From positions 4,616,682-4,680,681 of the forward strand of contig OY282374.1 of the NCBI GenBank assembly GCA_958295815.1: DNA of 64,000 bases, given 5' to 3'. How positions within the stretch are numbered: position 1 is the first letter of the stretch; every line of letters begins with the position of its first letter. Of the stretch, positions 17,046 to 26,830 are shown in pieces. This DNA is from Candidatus Poribacteria bacterium (GTDB lineage Bacteria; Poribacteria; WGA-4E; WGA-3G). The position numbers were made by a program, and so were the translations under genes. The notes under the pieces are model-generated. The model made no database searches, was not told the DNA's origin, and was given only the letters and a program-made list of their open reading frames with translations.

Positions 17046-19598
17046 ATGGAGAACCATCCATACGCCCCGGCAAAAATAGAACCTTATTGGCAAGCCGAGT
17101 GGCGAGAAAAAGAAGCATTCAAAATACCAAACGATATTGAAACACTAAAAACCAAGCCCAAATTTTATGTGCTTGGCATGTTCCCCTACACTTCAGGTGC
17201 CGGACTCCACATTGGACACGCGAAAAACTACGTGCCGACCGATGTCATCGCAAATTTACGGCGAATGCAGGGTTATCATGTGATGCACCCGATGGGTTGG
17301 GACGCCTTCGGACTCCCAACAGAGCGTTACGCAGTGCGTGAAAACGAACATCCGGCAGACGTTACAAAACGGAATACCGAAACCTTCCAGCATCAGATCC
17401 AACGTATTGGTCTTTCCTACGACTGGTCCCGCAAAATCGACACATCCGTGCCCGAATATTACAGATGGACGCAATGGATATTCCTCCGCCTCTATGAAAA
17501 AGATCTCGCATACCTTGACAATGTTCCGGTTAACTGGTGCCCAGCACTCGGCACTGTCCTCTCAAATGAGGAGGTAAAGGATGGCAAATATGTTGAGACC
17601 GGCGATCCTGTTGAACGTCGCCTCATGCACCAATGGATGCTGAAAATTACCGCCTACGCTGAGCGGTTGTTAGAAGACTTGGACTTATTGGATTGGCCCG
17701 ATGGACTCAAAGAGATGCAACGGCACTGGATCGGTAAATCGGAAGGGGCAGACATCACTTTCGATATCAAAGATAGCGATAAGACGTTCACCGTTTTTAC
17801 GACACGTCCTGACACGCTCTTCGGTGCAACCTATTGCGTGCTGGCACCGGAACATCCGCTCGTCTCAGAGATAACACATCCCGACGCTGCATCAGCAGTT
17901 AATGCTTATGTCAAAGAAGCCGTCAACAAGTCTGATCTCCAACGGACAGACCTCGCCACAGAGAAGACAGGTGTCTTCACGGGTGCGTATGCTATTAACC
18001 CGTGTAACAATGCGCCTATCCCGATCTGGGTTGCGGATTATGTCCTCATGACTTACGGCACGGGTGCCATCATGGCGGTACCGGGACACGATGAACGTGA
18101 CCACGAATTCGCTTCAGCTTTCGGTATCCCTATCGTTGAGGTCATCAAGGGTGGCGAAAAGCCGATCGAAGAGGCACCTTTTGAAGGCGATGGTGTCTGC
18201 GTGAATTCCGGGTTCCTCAACGGCTTGCGGGTTGACGAAGCTAAACAGAAAATGATTCAATGGCTCGAAAGTGAGGGAAGAGGTACGGGTCAGATCCAAT
18301 ACCGTTTACGGGACTGGCTCTTTTCGCGGCAGCGGTATTGGGGTGAACCTTTCCCGCTCGCACACTTGGAAGATGGCACGATTGTCCAACTACCAGACGC
18401 AGAATTACCGATTGAATTGCCACCTATTGATGCCTATAAACCGACAGAAGATGGCAGGCCACCACTTGCCCGCGCTGATAAGGAATGGTTGAAGGTGAGG
18501 CTACCTGACGGTAGAACTGCGACACGTGAAACGAACATTATGCCGCAATGGGCAGGCTCTTGTTGGTACTATCTCCGTTTCCTCGATGCCCACAATACCG
18601 AGGCTCCTTTTGATACCGCGCTCGAAAACTATTGGATGCCAGTAGATCTCTACATGGGTGGTGCAGAGCACGCCGTCTTACACCTGCTCTATGCACGTTT
18701 CTGGCATAAGGTGCTTTACGATTGCGGATTAGTCTCAACGAAAGAGCCGTTCCAAGGACTGGTCAACCAAGGCACGATTCTTGCAGAGTCTTACCAAGAC
18801 GCTGCGGGCAAATATTACTACCCACACGAAACTGATCGGAATGGTGGGAAAGCGGTTGCGAAAGCCTCTGATGTGCCGCTCCACGTGCAAATGGAGAAGA
18901 TGTCTAAATCGCGATTCAACGTCATCAACTCAAATGATGTCATTGACAAATACGGTGCGGATGCGCTTCGGCTCTACCTCCTGTTTATTGGACCCGTCAC
19001 AGCCAGCACACCGTGGCAGGATGCTGGTGTGGAGGGTGTTTACCGATTCCTGCAACGCGTCTGGCGACTCGTTGTTAATGAAGAAAACGGTGAACTCAGC
19101 GAGAAACTAACCGATGCTGCTGGCACAACGGAAGCCGAACTCTGGCGGGAACTCCATAAAACCATCAAACAGGTGACGGAAGATACCGACTCCATTGACA
19201 AGATGAACACAGCGATTAGCCAAATGATGATTTTTGTTAACACTGCCACACAAGCGAAATCGTTGCCGAAAGAGTGTTTGAAGGTGTTTCTGCATCTGCT
19301 CTCGCCTTATGCTCCACACATCGCACAGGAGTTGTGGCACCGTCTCGGTGAAACAAGCTTTATCGCGCACGAACAGTGGCCCACACACGACGAAGCCGTA
19401 CTGACGAGTGCTACCGTGACCATAATCGCACAAGTTAACGGGAAACTCCGTAACCGTCTTGAACTTCCTGCCGATGCAACCGACAAAGAGATTGAGGAAG
19501 CTGCACTCGCAGATGAACGGGTTCAGCGGTTCGTTGAAGGGAAACCGGTTCGGAAGGTCATCGTGGTGCCGAATCGTCTCATCAATATCGTTGTTTGA
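17046..19598 (+). CDS. leuS: Leucyl-tRNA synthetase
   Basis: An 850-aa class I synthetase that charges tRNA-Leu. The HIGH signature is at residues 55-58 (GAGLHIGHAKNY), and KMSKS is near 618-622 (EKMSKSRFNV). The CP1 editing domain lies between them, with the threonine-rich FTTRPDTLFGATY and the editing Asp in GTGAIMAVPGHDERDHEFA. The C-terminal anticodon-binding and leucine-specific regions end with PVRKVIVVPNRLINIVV. The length is normal for bacteria. The gene has its own promoter, GGAG ahead of the ATG, and is followed by RNase J on the same strand. Confidence 0.97.
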   Translation: MENHPYAPAKIEPYWQAEWREKEAFKIPNDIETLKTKPKFYVLGMFPYTSGAGLHIGHAKNYVPTDVIANLRRMQGYHVMHPMGWDAFGLPTERYAVRENEHPADVTKRNTETFQHQIQRIGLSYDWSRKIDTSVPEYYRWTQWIFLRLYEKDLAYLDNVPVNWCPALGTVLSNEEVKDGKYVETGDPVERRLMHQWMLKITAYAERLLEDLDLLDWPDGLKEMQRHWIGKSEGADITFDIKDSDKTFTVFTTRPDTLFGATYCVLAPEHPLVSEITHPDAASAVNAYVKEAVNKSDLQRTDLATEKTGVFTGAYAINPCNNAPIPIWVADYVLMTYGTGAIMAVPGHDERDHEFASAFGIPIVEVIKGGEKPIEEAPFEGDGVCVNSGFLNGLRVDEAKQKMIQWLESEGRGTGQIQYRLRDWLFSRQRYWGEPFPLAHLEDGTIVQLPDAELPIELPPIDAYKPTEDGRPPLARADKEWLKVRLPDGRTATRETNIMPQWAGSCWYYLRFLDAHNTEAPFDTALENYWMPVDLYMGGAEHAVLHLLYARFWHKVLYDCGLVSTKEPFQGLVNQGTILAESYQDAAGKYYYPHETDRNGGKAVAKASDVPLHVQMEKMSKSRFNVINSNDVIDKYGADALRLYLLFIGPVTASTPWQDAGVEGVYRFLQRVWRLVVNEENGELSEKLTDAAGTTEAELWRELHKTIKQVTEDTDSIDKMNTAISQMMIFVNTATQAKSLPKECLKVFLHLLSPYAPHIAQELWHRLGETSFIAHEQWPTHDEAVLTSATVTIIAQVNGKLRNRLELPADATDKEIEEAALADERVQRFVEGKPVRKVIVVPNRLINIVV

Positions 19599-19628
19599 AC
19601 TGCCGGAGATATTACGTAGGTACTCAAT

Positions 19629-19653
19629 GCCGAATGCGCCCACGGCATTCGGC
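19629..19653 (+). repeat. Perfect 9-bp hairpin between leuS and the RNase J gene
   Basis: GCCGAATGC (19629-19637), a 7-nt loop, then GCATTCGGC (19645-19653). No T run follows, so it may be a REP-like element or an mRNA processing/stability hairpin rather than a classical terminator. Confidence 0.6.
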
Positions 19654-19711
19654 GGGGTTGAGCAGCAAGCGAAACCCAACACTTCATAAGAGGCATCTAA
19701 AAAACTGAAAT

Positions 19712-21514
19712 ATGACTGAAGACTTGGAATTTGAAGGAATTAAAGAAAGCGTTTCGATCATTCCATTGGGAGGCTTGGGGGAATTTGGACTCAACATAAT
19801 GGTGTACGAAACCGAGAATGATCTTATCGTCATTGATACCGGTTTCATGCTGCCGAGTTCAGACATGCCCGGCGTCGATCTGATATTCCCAGATATCCAC
19901 TATCTGGTTGAACGGCAAGAGAAGATTCGCGGCATCCTCCTAACCCACGGACACGAAGACCATATCGGTGCCTTAGCCTACGTCCTGAGGCAGTTAGATG
20001 TGCCGGTCTACGGCACGCAACTCACACTCGCGATTGCAACTGGACGGTTGCGCGAATACGGCGTACTCGGTAAGGCACAACTCAACACGATCGCTCCCGG
20101 CGATACCGTTGAATTGGGGGATTTTACCGCCGAATTTATCCATGTCACACACAGTATTCCGGATAGTGTGGCGATTGCGCTGCGCACACCTGTCGGCGTT
20201 ATTGTTCACACAGGCGACTTCAAGTTTGACATGACACCCGTTGATGGTAAGTTAAGTGACGTTCAGACCCTCGCACGCTTGGGGTCGGAGGGGGTCCAGC
20301 TGCTCGTCTCCGACAGCACCAACGCAGAACGTCTCGGACAAACACCGTCTGAGCGGAGTATCTATGGTGCAATAGACAATATTTTTCAGAAGACAGAGCA
20401 GAAACTGTTCCTTTGTACTTTTTCCTCAAGTCTGCACCGAATCCAGCAATTCATTGAACTCGCAAATATACATCGACGCCTTGTTGCTGTCGCCGGACGT
20501 TCTCTCATAAACAACGTCCGTACCGCTTCTGAACTCGGCTACCTTGACCTGAACCCCGACTATCTCATCGATGCGCGTGATGCGTCTCAATTCAGACCGC
20601 ACGAAGTTATGGTTTTGACGACCGGCAGCCAAGGTGAGCCGCGCTCCGCCTTAGCATTAATGGCACTCGACAACCACCCATTCTTAAAGGTGGAACCAGG
20701 GGACACCGTCGTTATGTCTGCGAGAATCATTCCCGGCAACGAAAAGGCTATTGGGAATGTGGTGAACCATCTGCTCAGGCGCGGTGCGAAAATATACCAT
20801 GAACGCAATGCCGATGTACATGTCTCCGGTCATGGCGCGAGCGAAGATTTGAAGTTAATGCTCAATCTCTTGCAACCCAAATTTTTCATGCCGATGCACG
20901 GTGAATACCAAAACCTGATGCGGCATGCTGAACTCGCCGAATCTGTCGGAATCCCAAGCGAGAACATTAAAGTCGCTGAAGACGGTGAACTCATTCACCT
21001 CACACCTGAAACGTGTGAAGTTTTTGGACGCGAGGGACGTTCTGGACGCGTTCTTGTTGATGGTAAACCAGAACTTGAACTTGAGGACATCGTCCTCCGC
21101 GACCGTATCCAACTTTCCGAAGATGGTATCCTTATCCCTGTCATCATTCTGCACAGCGACACAAGTCATAGCACAGTCAACGATCAACAAAACGGTGTTG
21201 TGGCGGACGAAACGTCTGTGACTGTCACAGGATCCACCGAAAGCCAAGAGCCAACAACCGATAACGCCTCTAAAACAGGACTGAACCCTGGACAGATCGA
21301 AATTATCTCGCGTGGGTTTGTCTACATGGACAAATCAGAAGAGTTGATAGAAGAGGCGAAAGAAATCACCCGACGCGTCATCTCAAACCTAAGCGACGAA
21401 CAGAAACACGAAACGGAGATTGTTCAAGATGAGATTCGAGGCGCGCTCCGCAGGTTTTTCTCAAAACAGATGCAACGGACACCGCTCATTTTCCCCGTTG
21501 TTATGCGGGTTTAG
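19712..21514 (+). CDS. rnj: Ribonuclease J
   Basis: A 600-aa metallo-beta-lactamase/beta-CASP nuclease that cleaves and 5'-to-3' degrades RNA in the cytoplasm. The zinc motif HGHEDH is at residues 79-84. It is followed by HTGDFKFD, SDSTNAE, the beta-CASP TTGSQGEPRSAL and HVSGHGASEDL. The C-terminal RNase J domain (SRGFVYM and the ending FPVVMRV) is intact. The family is usually about 555 aa; the extra length is a Ser/Thr/Asp/Gln-rich insert at residues ~477-522, just before the C-terminal domain. It lies 113 nt downstream of leuS. Confidence 0.95.
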   Translation: MTEDLEFEGIKESVSIIPLGGLGEFGLNIMVYETENDLIVIDTGFMLPSSDMPGVDLIFPDIHYLVERQEKIRGILLTHGHEDHIGALAYVLRQLDVPVYGTQLTLAIATGRLREYGVLGKAQLNTIAPGDTVELGDFTAEFIHVTHSIPDSVAIALRTPVGVIVHTGDFKFDMTPVDGKLSDVQTLARLGSEGVQLLVSDSTNAERLGQTPSERSIYGAIDNIFQKTEQKLFLCTFSSSLHRIQQFIELANIHRRLVAVAGRSLINNVRTASELGYLDLNPDYLIDARDASQFRPHEVMVLTTGSQGEPRSALALMALDNHPFLKVEPGDTVVMSARIIPGNEKAIGNVVNHLLRRGAKIYHERNADVHVSGHGASEDLKLMLNLLQPKFFMPMHGEYQNLMRHAELAESVGIPSENIKVAEDGELIHLTPETCEVFGREGRSGRVLVDGKPELELEDIVLRDRIQLSEDGILIPVIILHSDTSHSTVNDQQNGVVADETSVTVTGSTESQEPTTDNASKTGLNPGQIEIISRGFVYMDKSEELIEEAKEITRRVISNLSDEQKHETEIVQDEIRGALRRFFSKQMQRTPLIFPVVMRV

Positions 21515-21565
21515 GATGCAGCTTAGTTGTTATAATCCAATATCCAAAGAGAGGGATAAATTAAG

Positions 21566-22714
21566 TTGAAATCATTTTCATTTATCATAGGTATTTTTAC
21601 CTTGATAGTAGGCTTCTCTGCCTGTGAACGAATATCGCAAGTTATCCAATCCGCCACACCCCAAACAGAAGACGCGAGTGGTGAGTTTTCCATCGGGGTC
21701 GCATTACCTTTGACAGGACATTTGGCACCTGCAGCCGAACCTATAAAATATGGATTTGACCTTGCATTCAATGAAATTAACATAGCATCATCCAATAATA
21801 CCAAATTCAAGTTCATCATTGAGGATACCGCCAGTACGCCAGAGGGTGCGGTTGATGCTTTCAATAAACTGATTCATCAAGAAGGCGTATCCATTATTCT
21901 GGGTCCCGTGTCCTCAAGTGAGACGCAGGAGGTTTTTCCGATCGCACAAGAAAATCAGGTCATGGCAATCAGCCCGACATCGGCGGCTCGTGGTCTTAGT
22001 GCAATCGGCGATTATGTCTTTCGCATCCTCCTTACTTCTGACGTTGTGGTTCATAAAGGCATCGAGGCAACATACACAGAACTCGGCTATCAACGAGTGG
22101 CTACGCTATATGACGAAACGGATCTCTTCTCCACAGATCGAGACAAGACGTTACAGGAAGCATTCACTGCGAATGGTGTTGAAGTGCTAACCACAGAAGT
22201 TTTCCAGAGCGATGATACGGATTTCTCAGCGCAATTAACTCGGATACAGGCGTTGAACCCGGATGCTATCTTTGTCTCCGCGCTGCCGCCAGAAAAACCG
22301 GGGATATTGATTCAAGCGCGTCAACTCGGTATATCCGCTCCGTTTGTTGTGAGTTCATTAACAAGTGCTGAGGTAGAAGCCGCAGGTGCTGCCGCCGAGG
22401 GTGCGATAACTTTTATAGGTTGGCTCAGCACAGATGACACACCCGGAAATCAAGATTTTGTCCAGAATTATACCGAGACTTTCGGCATGGCGCCAAACTC
22501 CTTCGCAGCAGCCTCGTATGCATCCGTCTACATTTTAGCAGAGGCGATCAAGAATGCTGAATCAACCGATTCAATCTCAATTCGGGATGCCTTGGCGAAC
22601 ATTAGAAACTTTGACACAGTTTTGGGTAAGTTCTCCTTTGATGCCAACGGGGACGCTATTTACGAACCGAAGGCACTGATCGTGAAAGATGGCACATTGC
22701 AGCCTTTTGAGTAA
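21566..22714 (+). CDS. ABC-transporter substrate-binding lipoprotein (Leu/Ile/Val-binding type)
   Basis: 382 aa with a short signal sequence ending in a lipobox (GFSAC, Cys ~20), so it is anchored to a membrane. The mature part is a type I periplasmic binding fold of the branched-chain amino-acid/ligand-sensing family: IGVALPLTGHLAPAAEP, DTASTPEGAVDAFNKLI, ILGPVSSSETQEV, ISPTSAARGLS, YVFRILLTSD, TDFSAQLTRIQALNPDAIF, and the late FAAASYASVYILAEAI. TTG is the start, after GAGAGGG. No permease or ATPase genes adjoin it, so it may serve a remote transporter or a receptor. The ligand is unknown. Confidence 0.85.
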   Translation: MKSFSFIIGIFTLIVGFSACERISQVIQSATPQTEDASGEFSIGVALPLTGHLAPAAEPIKYGFDLAFNEINIASSNNTKFKFIIEDTASTPEGAVDAFNKLIHQEGVSIILGPVSSSETQEVFPIAQENQVMAISPTSAARGLSAIGDYVFRILLTSDVVVHKGIEATYTELGYQRVATLYDETDLFSTDRDKTLQEAFTANGVEVLTTEVFQSDDTDFSAQLTRIQALNPDAIFVSALPPEKPGILIQARQLGISAPFVVSSLTSAEVEAAGAAAEGAITFIGWLSTDDTPGNQDFVQNYTETFGMAPNSFAAASYASVYILAEAIKNAESTDSISIRDALANIRNFDTVLGKFSFDANGDAIYEPKALIVKDGTLQPFE

Positions 22715-22771
22715 CCTTGTCAAAGGTATTTAGTGCTTCTGTCTTTGATTAGATTTCCCTCGGGCCCGGTA

Positions 22772-22831
22772 GGTGCGGTTTCCAAATTATGCTACAAAAG
22801 CATAATTTGTCTTTGCTTTACATTCCGCACC
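22772..22831. repeat. Nested inverted repeat downstream of the binding-protein gene
   Basis: Outer arms GGTGCGG (22772-22778) and CCGCACC (22825-22831) enclose a perfect 10-bp stem CAAATTATGC/GCATAATTTG (22783-22792, 22800-22809) with a 7-nt loop. An A-rich run follows. It may act as a terminator in either direction or be an intergenic repeat. Confidence 0.6.
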
Positions 22832-22988
22832 GTATCGAAAAAAAAGACGTAAAACCCGCTAATTTCTTAAAACTGAATGCACTGTAACCTTGTTTGATTG
22901 ATTTCAAGATAAATGGTTGTCGGTATAAGAAGCAGATTTATGGATCAGCATCTTCCGTAGAATACCTCTAACCAAGGGAAATATCGTT

Positions 22989-25900
22989 ATGATAACAAAA
23001 AACAACTTTAAAGATATGCTCAAAACATTAGGCTTTAAGTCTGACGGAAACATTTTCCAGAAATCAATTGGTGAAGCCGATTTAAAAGTTGACTTTGACA
23101 AAAAAGAAATTATTTACCCAGAAGATAAAGGACTAAAGGTTAACGAGCGGCAAACGTGTAATTTCTCACAGAACGAGAATTTTGTTGTGTTTGAGTGTGT
23201 GTATCGGCTACTGAACAAAGGATATAAACCTAAACATTTAGAACTTGAACCCAGATGGAGAGTTGGGCACGGTGCCAGTGGTGGTCGTGCCGATATATTG
23301 GTTAGAGACCAAGAAAATAATCCGCTGCTGATTATTGAATGCAAAACAGCAGGCGATGAATTTGAAAAGGCATGGGATGAAACCCGTCAAAATGGTGGTC
23401 AGTTGTTTAGTTACGCCCACCAAGATGCTCAAACCCAATATCTCTGTCTTTACGCTTCCAGTTTCCTTGAAAGTGAATTAGATTATAAATACAAACTGAT
23501 TCATCACCTTGACAACCCGCAAATTTTAGCAGAAGATACAACACTGATGCTCTTTGAAAATGCGAACAAAGCCGATGATCGCTTCGCCGTTTGGCGCGAT
23601 ACCTACAAATTAGAATTTACAGAAGTCGGTATTTTTGAAGAAAATATACAGGCCTACCAAATCGGCAAAGACAACTACACCCTCGCCGAGGATACTAAAC
23701 CTATTGGTGCGGTTGATAAAGATCGCAAGTACCATGACTTCCGAACTATTTTAAGAAAGCACAACATTGCAAGACGCGAAAACGCGTTTGAGGTCTTGGT
23801 TAATCTGTTTCTATGCAAACTTGTTGACGAGGAAGAAAACAGAGACAACCTACAATTTTATTGGAACGGGCCCGCTTTTGACGATTACTTCGATTTCGTC
23901 GATAGACTGCAGAAGCTCTATCAAAGAGGAATGCATAAGTTTCTAAACGAAGAAATCAGCTACATCAGTAGCGACCAGATCGACGCCGCATTTTGGCCGG
24001 TCAAAAATGATCGTAATGCCACCAAGAAACAGATTCAAGCTTATTTTAGAGAGCTTAAATTTTTCTCTAATTCTGCGTTTTCCTTTCTAGACACCCATAA
24101 TAAAGAGTTATTCAACAAAAACACCGCAGTTTTATCCGAAGTGGTGCAAATGTGGCAAGGATTACGACTCAAAACAGATGACCAAAATCAGTTTTTGGGG
24201 GATATGTTTGAGTTCTTTCTCGACAACGGTATTAAACAATCCGAAGGCCAATTTTTCACACCGCTGCCTATATGCAAATTTATTCTGGCATCCTTACCAC
24301 TTGCTCAAAAAATTGCAGATAATCCCGAACCTATTAAAGCAATTGATTACGCCTGTGGATCGGGGCATTTCTTAAATGAATACGCCTATCAAATAAAACC
24401 ATTACTTGAAGCACAAAACAAGAATATAAGCGACTACTACAGCCAAATCACTGGTATTGAAAAAGAAGATCGCTTGGCAAAAGTCGCCAAAGTAGCTGCC
24501 TATATGCATGGCCAAGAACAGATTAAGATACTGGATGCGGATGCACTCGCTGTTCACTCAGAAATTCAACGGGAGAACTTTGATATCTTAGTAGCAAATC
24601 CGCCTTTTTCCGTCGAAGGCTTTTTACAAACCTTGAGCGATGTGGATAAAGAACAGTACCAACTCATCCAAACCAGAGGTGAAAATAGCAATACCGATAC
24701 GATTCAATGCTTCTTTTTAGAACGGATTCACCACTTAATGGCTCCGGATGGGGTGGTTGGTGTGATTGTTCCCTCCAGCATTTTGTCCAACACGGAGGCT
24801 ATTCACAAACGTACACGTGAAATTCTGTTACAATTTTTTAATCTGGTGAGTATTGCAGAACTAGGTCAAGGTGCTTTTGGCAAGACAAGTACTAATACGG
24901 TGGTACTCTTTTTAAAACGGAAAGCAAAAATTCCAGAAAGTGCCGAACATTATCGCAATCGAGTGGAAGACTTTTTTTCTGGTGATGATCAAGCACAATA
25001 TCAAGATGACGATTTAATTGAAGCCTATTGTAAATATATTGATGTCACTTATGAAGAGTACACGGAACTTTTTGCCCAAACCAGTCATGATCCACTTTCT
25101 AATCTATTGGAATACGATATTTTTAAGGACTACAGACAAGACTTCGATCAAAGCACGGAAATTAAAAAACTAAATAAATCCACTGCATTCAAGAAAAAAA
25201 CGCCAACGGAACGATCTGCAGAATTGGATCAGCGTTTTATCACCTATCTACACAACAAAGAAAAAGAAAAACTTTATTACTTTATTCTCGCATACAAGCA
25301 AGAAAACAAAGTGCTGATTGTCAATGCTCCGAATACCAGCAAAGAACGAAAACAATTTTTAGGCTACGAGTGGAGCAGTGCCAAGGGGCGCGAGGGTATT
25401 AAATACGACGGAGGCGACACGGTCAATGACATTATCACTCCCTTGTTTGACCCACAAGACTTAGATAACAATACGAAAATAAATACGGCGATCAAACGCA
25501 ATTTTATCGGTGAAATCACCGACTCACTGCCCGAACACTGCCATTATACTAAACTCACCAGTATGTTGAATTTCAGCCTTGTAGATTTTGATAAAATCAT
25601 TAACTTAAATCCTCAGCATCAAATAGAAGAAATAGTCCAATCTATTACAAATGCTGGCTATGAAACGAAAAAATTAGGGGAGGTCGTAAATATAATAAGA
25701 GGAGTAAATTACGATAAAAATGAAGAGATAACAACACCGACCTCAAATATTATTTTGACAGCTGACAACATAACACTGGAAGGAACATTTGTAGTAAAAA
25801 AACAGATATTCTTGAATGACAGTGTAGAATTAGATGATGAAAAAAGATTGAAGGCAGGTGACATATTTATTTGTTTCTCCAGTGGAAGCAAAAAGCATGT

Positions 25901-26816
25901 TGGAAAAACAGCCTATATTAAACATAATACAGAATATTATGCAGGTGGATTCATGGGAATTCTGCGTAATAAAGACATTAATTCTTTAAGTAAATATTTG
26001 TTTGAGTTATTAAACATTGACATGTATAGAAATATAATTAAAAATACTAGCACCGGTTCAAATATACAAAACTTATCAAGTACACTTGAAGAAATAAAAA
26101 TCCCTCTACCACCACCTGAGGTACAAAAGCAAATTGTTGGCGAATGCAATACAGTGGATAACGAAACTGACCAAGCTCGCCAAGTCATTGTCACCGCCAA
26201 ACGGCAAATAGCAGAAAAGGTAAATCGTCTATGGCACGAAAGCACAAAAGATAAACTAGATAATGTTATTTGGATTAATACCAAAACTTATAACCCAACC
26301 CAAAAACCAGATAACGAATTTATATACATTGACATTGATAGTGTTGGCAAAGCGAACGGAGCTATTGATTATTCAAAACGATTAACCGGTAATAACGCTC
26401 CCTCTCGTGCTAGGAGAATAGCAAAAAATGGTAACACCATTATATCAACTGTCCGTCCATATCTAAAAGGTTTTGCCTTCATAGATACAGATGATATTGA
26501 TGATTGTGTTTTTTCTACAGGTTTTGCAGTTCTTGAATCAAAAAATCCGCAATCTTTGCTTAACAAAGTAATATTTTATTTTTTCATGTACATGGATGAA
26601 CTGATGCAGCAGATGAAAAATACAATGGGAAAGTCGTCTTATCCCAGCATCAATGAAAGCGATATAAAAAACTATCAAATTCCCGTCCCACCACTTAATG
26701 TGCAACAGCAGTTAGTGGCAGAAGTCGAGCAATTAGAGACAGAAATCATCCAAGCTCAAGCCGTGATTGATAACGCCACCCAACGTAAAAATGCCATTCT
26801 CACAAAATATTTATAA
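22989..26816 (+). CDS. Single-chain restriction-modification enzyme (nuclease + N6-adenine methylase + two target domains)
   Basis: A 1275-aa fused enzyme. The N-terminal HsdR-like nuclease domain has a PD-(D/E)xK pattern (GGRADILV then LLIIECKTAG, residues ~95-120). A helical linker leads to an N6-adenine methyltransferase with motif I DYACGSGHF (~450) and motif IV VANPPF (~537). The last ~370 residues hold two HsdS-type target-recognition domains (YETKKLGEVVNI; PNNEF-like then SKRLTGNNAPSRAR), each followed by coiled-coil-like spacers ending in QKQIVGEC and VQQQLVAEVEQLE. There is no helicase motor. This is the Type IIG/IIC layout, probably cutting near a bipartite site. The gene is more AT-rich than its neighbours, suggesting horizontal gain. 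Confidence 0.85.
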   Translation: MITKNNFKDMLKTLGFKSDGNIFQKSIGEADLKVDFDKKEIIYPEDKGLKVNERQTCNFSQNENFVVFECVYRLLNKGYKPKHLELEPRWRVGHGASGGRADILVRDQENNPLLIIECKTAGDEFEKAWDETRQNGGQLFSYAHQDAQTQYLCLYASSFLESELDYKYKLIHHLDNPQILAEDTTLMLFENANKADDRFAVWRDTYKLEFTEVGIFEENIQAYQIGKDNYTLAEDTKPIGAVDKDRKYHDFRTILRKHNIARRENAFEVLVNLFLCKLVDEEENRDNLQFYWNGPAFDDYFDFVDRLQKLYQRGMHKFLNEEISYISSDQIDAAFWPVKNDRNATKKQIQAYFRELKFFSNSAFSFLDTHNKELFNKNTAVLSEVVQMWQGLRLKTDDQNQFLGDMFEFFLDNGIKQSEGQFFTPLPICKFILASLPLAQKIADNPEPIKAIDYACGSGHFLNEYAYQIKPLLEAQNKNISDYYSQITGIEKEDRLAKVAKVAAYMHGQEQIKILDADALAVHSEIQRENFDILVANPPFSVEGFLQTLSDVDKEQYQLIQTRGENSNTDTIQCFFLERIHHLMAPDGVVGVIVPSSILSNTEAIHKRTREILLQFFNLVSIAELGQGAFGKTSTNTVVLFLKRKAKIPESAEHYRNRVEDFFSGDDQAQYQDDDLIEAYCKYIDVTYEEYTELFAQTSHDPLSNLLEYDIFKDYRQDFDQSTEIKKLNKSTAFKKKTPTERSAELDQRFITYLHNKEKEKLYYFILAYKQENKVLIVNAPNTSKERKQFLGYEWSSAKGREGIKYDGGDTVNDIITPLFDPQDLDNNTKINTAIKRNFIGEITDSLPEHCHYTKLTSMLNFSLVDFDKIINLNPQHQIEEIVQSITNAGYETKKLGEVVNIIRGVNYDKNEEITTPTSNIILTADNITLEGTFVVKKQIFLNDSVELDDEKRLKAGDIFICFSSGSKKHVGKTAYIKHNTEYYAGGFMGILRNKDINSLSKYLFELLNIDMYRNIIKNTSTGSNIQNLSSTLEEIKIPLPPPEVQKQIVGECNTVDNETDQARQVIVTAKRQIAEKVNRLWHESTKDKLDNVIWINTKTYNPTQKPDNEFIYIDIDSVGKANGAIDYSKRLTGNNAPSRARRIAKNGNTIISTVRPYLKGFAFIDTDDIDDCVFSTGFAVLESKNPQSLLNKVIFYFFMYMDELMQQMKNTMGKSSYPSINESDIKNYQIPVPPLNVQQQLVAEVEQLETEIIQAQAVIDNATQRKNAILTKYL

Positions 26817-26830
26817 AAAAGGACCCCGCT

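Noticed and set aside
22989..26816. Complete Type I restriction system
   Set aside because: There is no helicase/translocase subunit; nuclease, methylase and specificity parts lie in one chain, which fits Type IIG/IIC.
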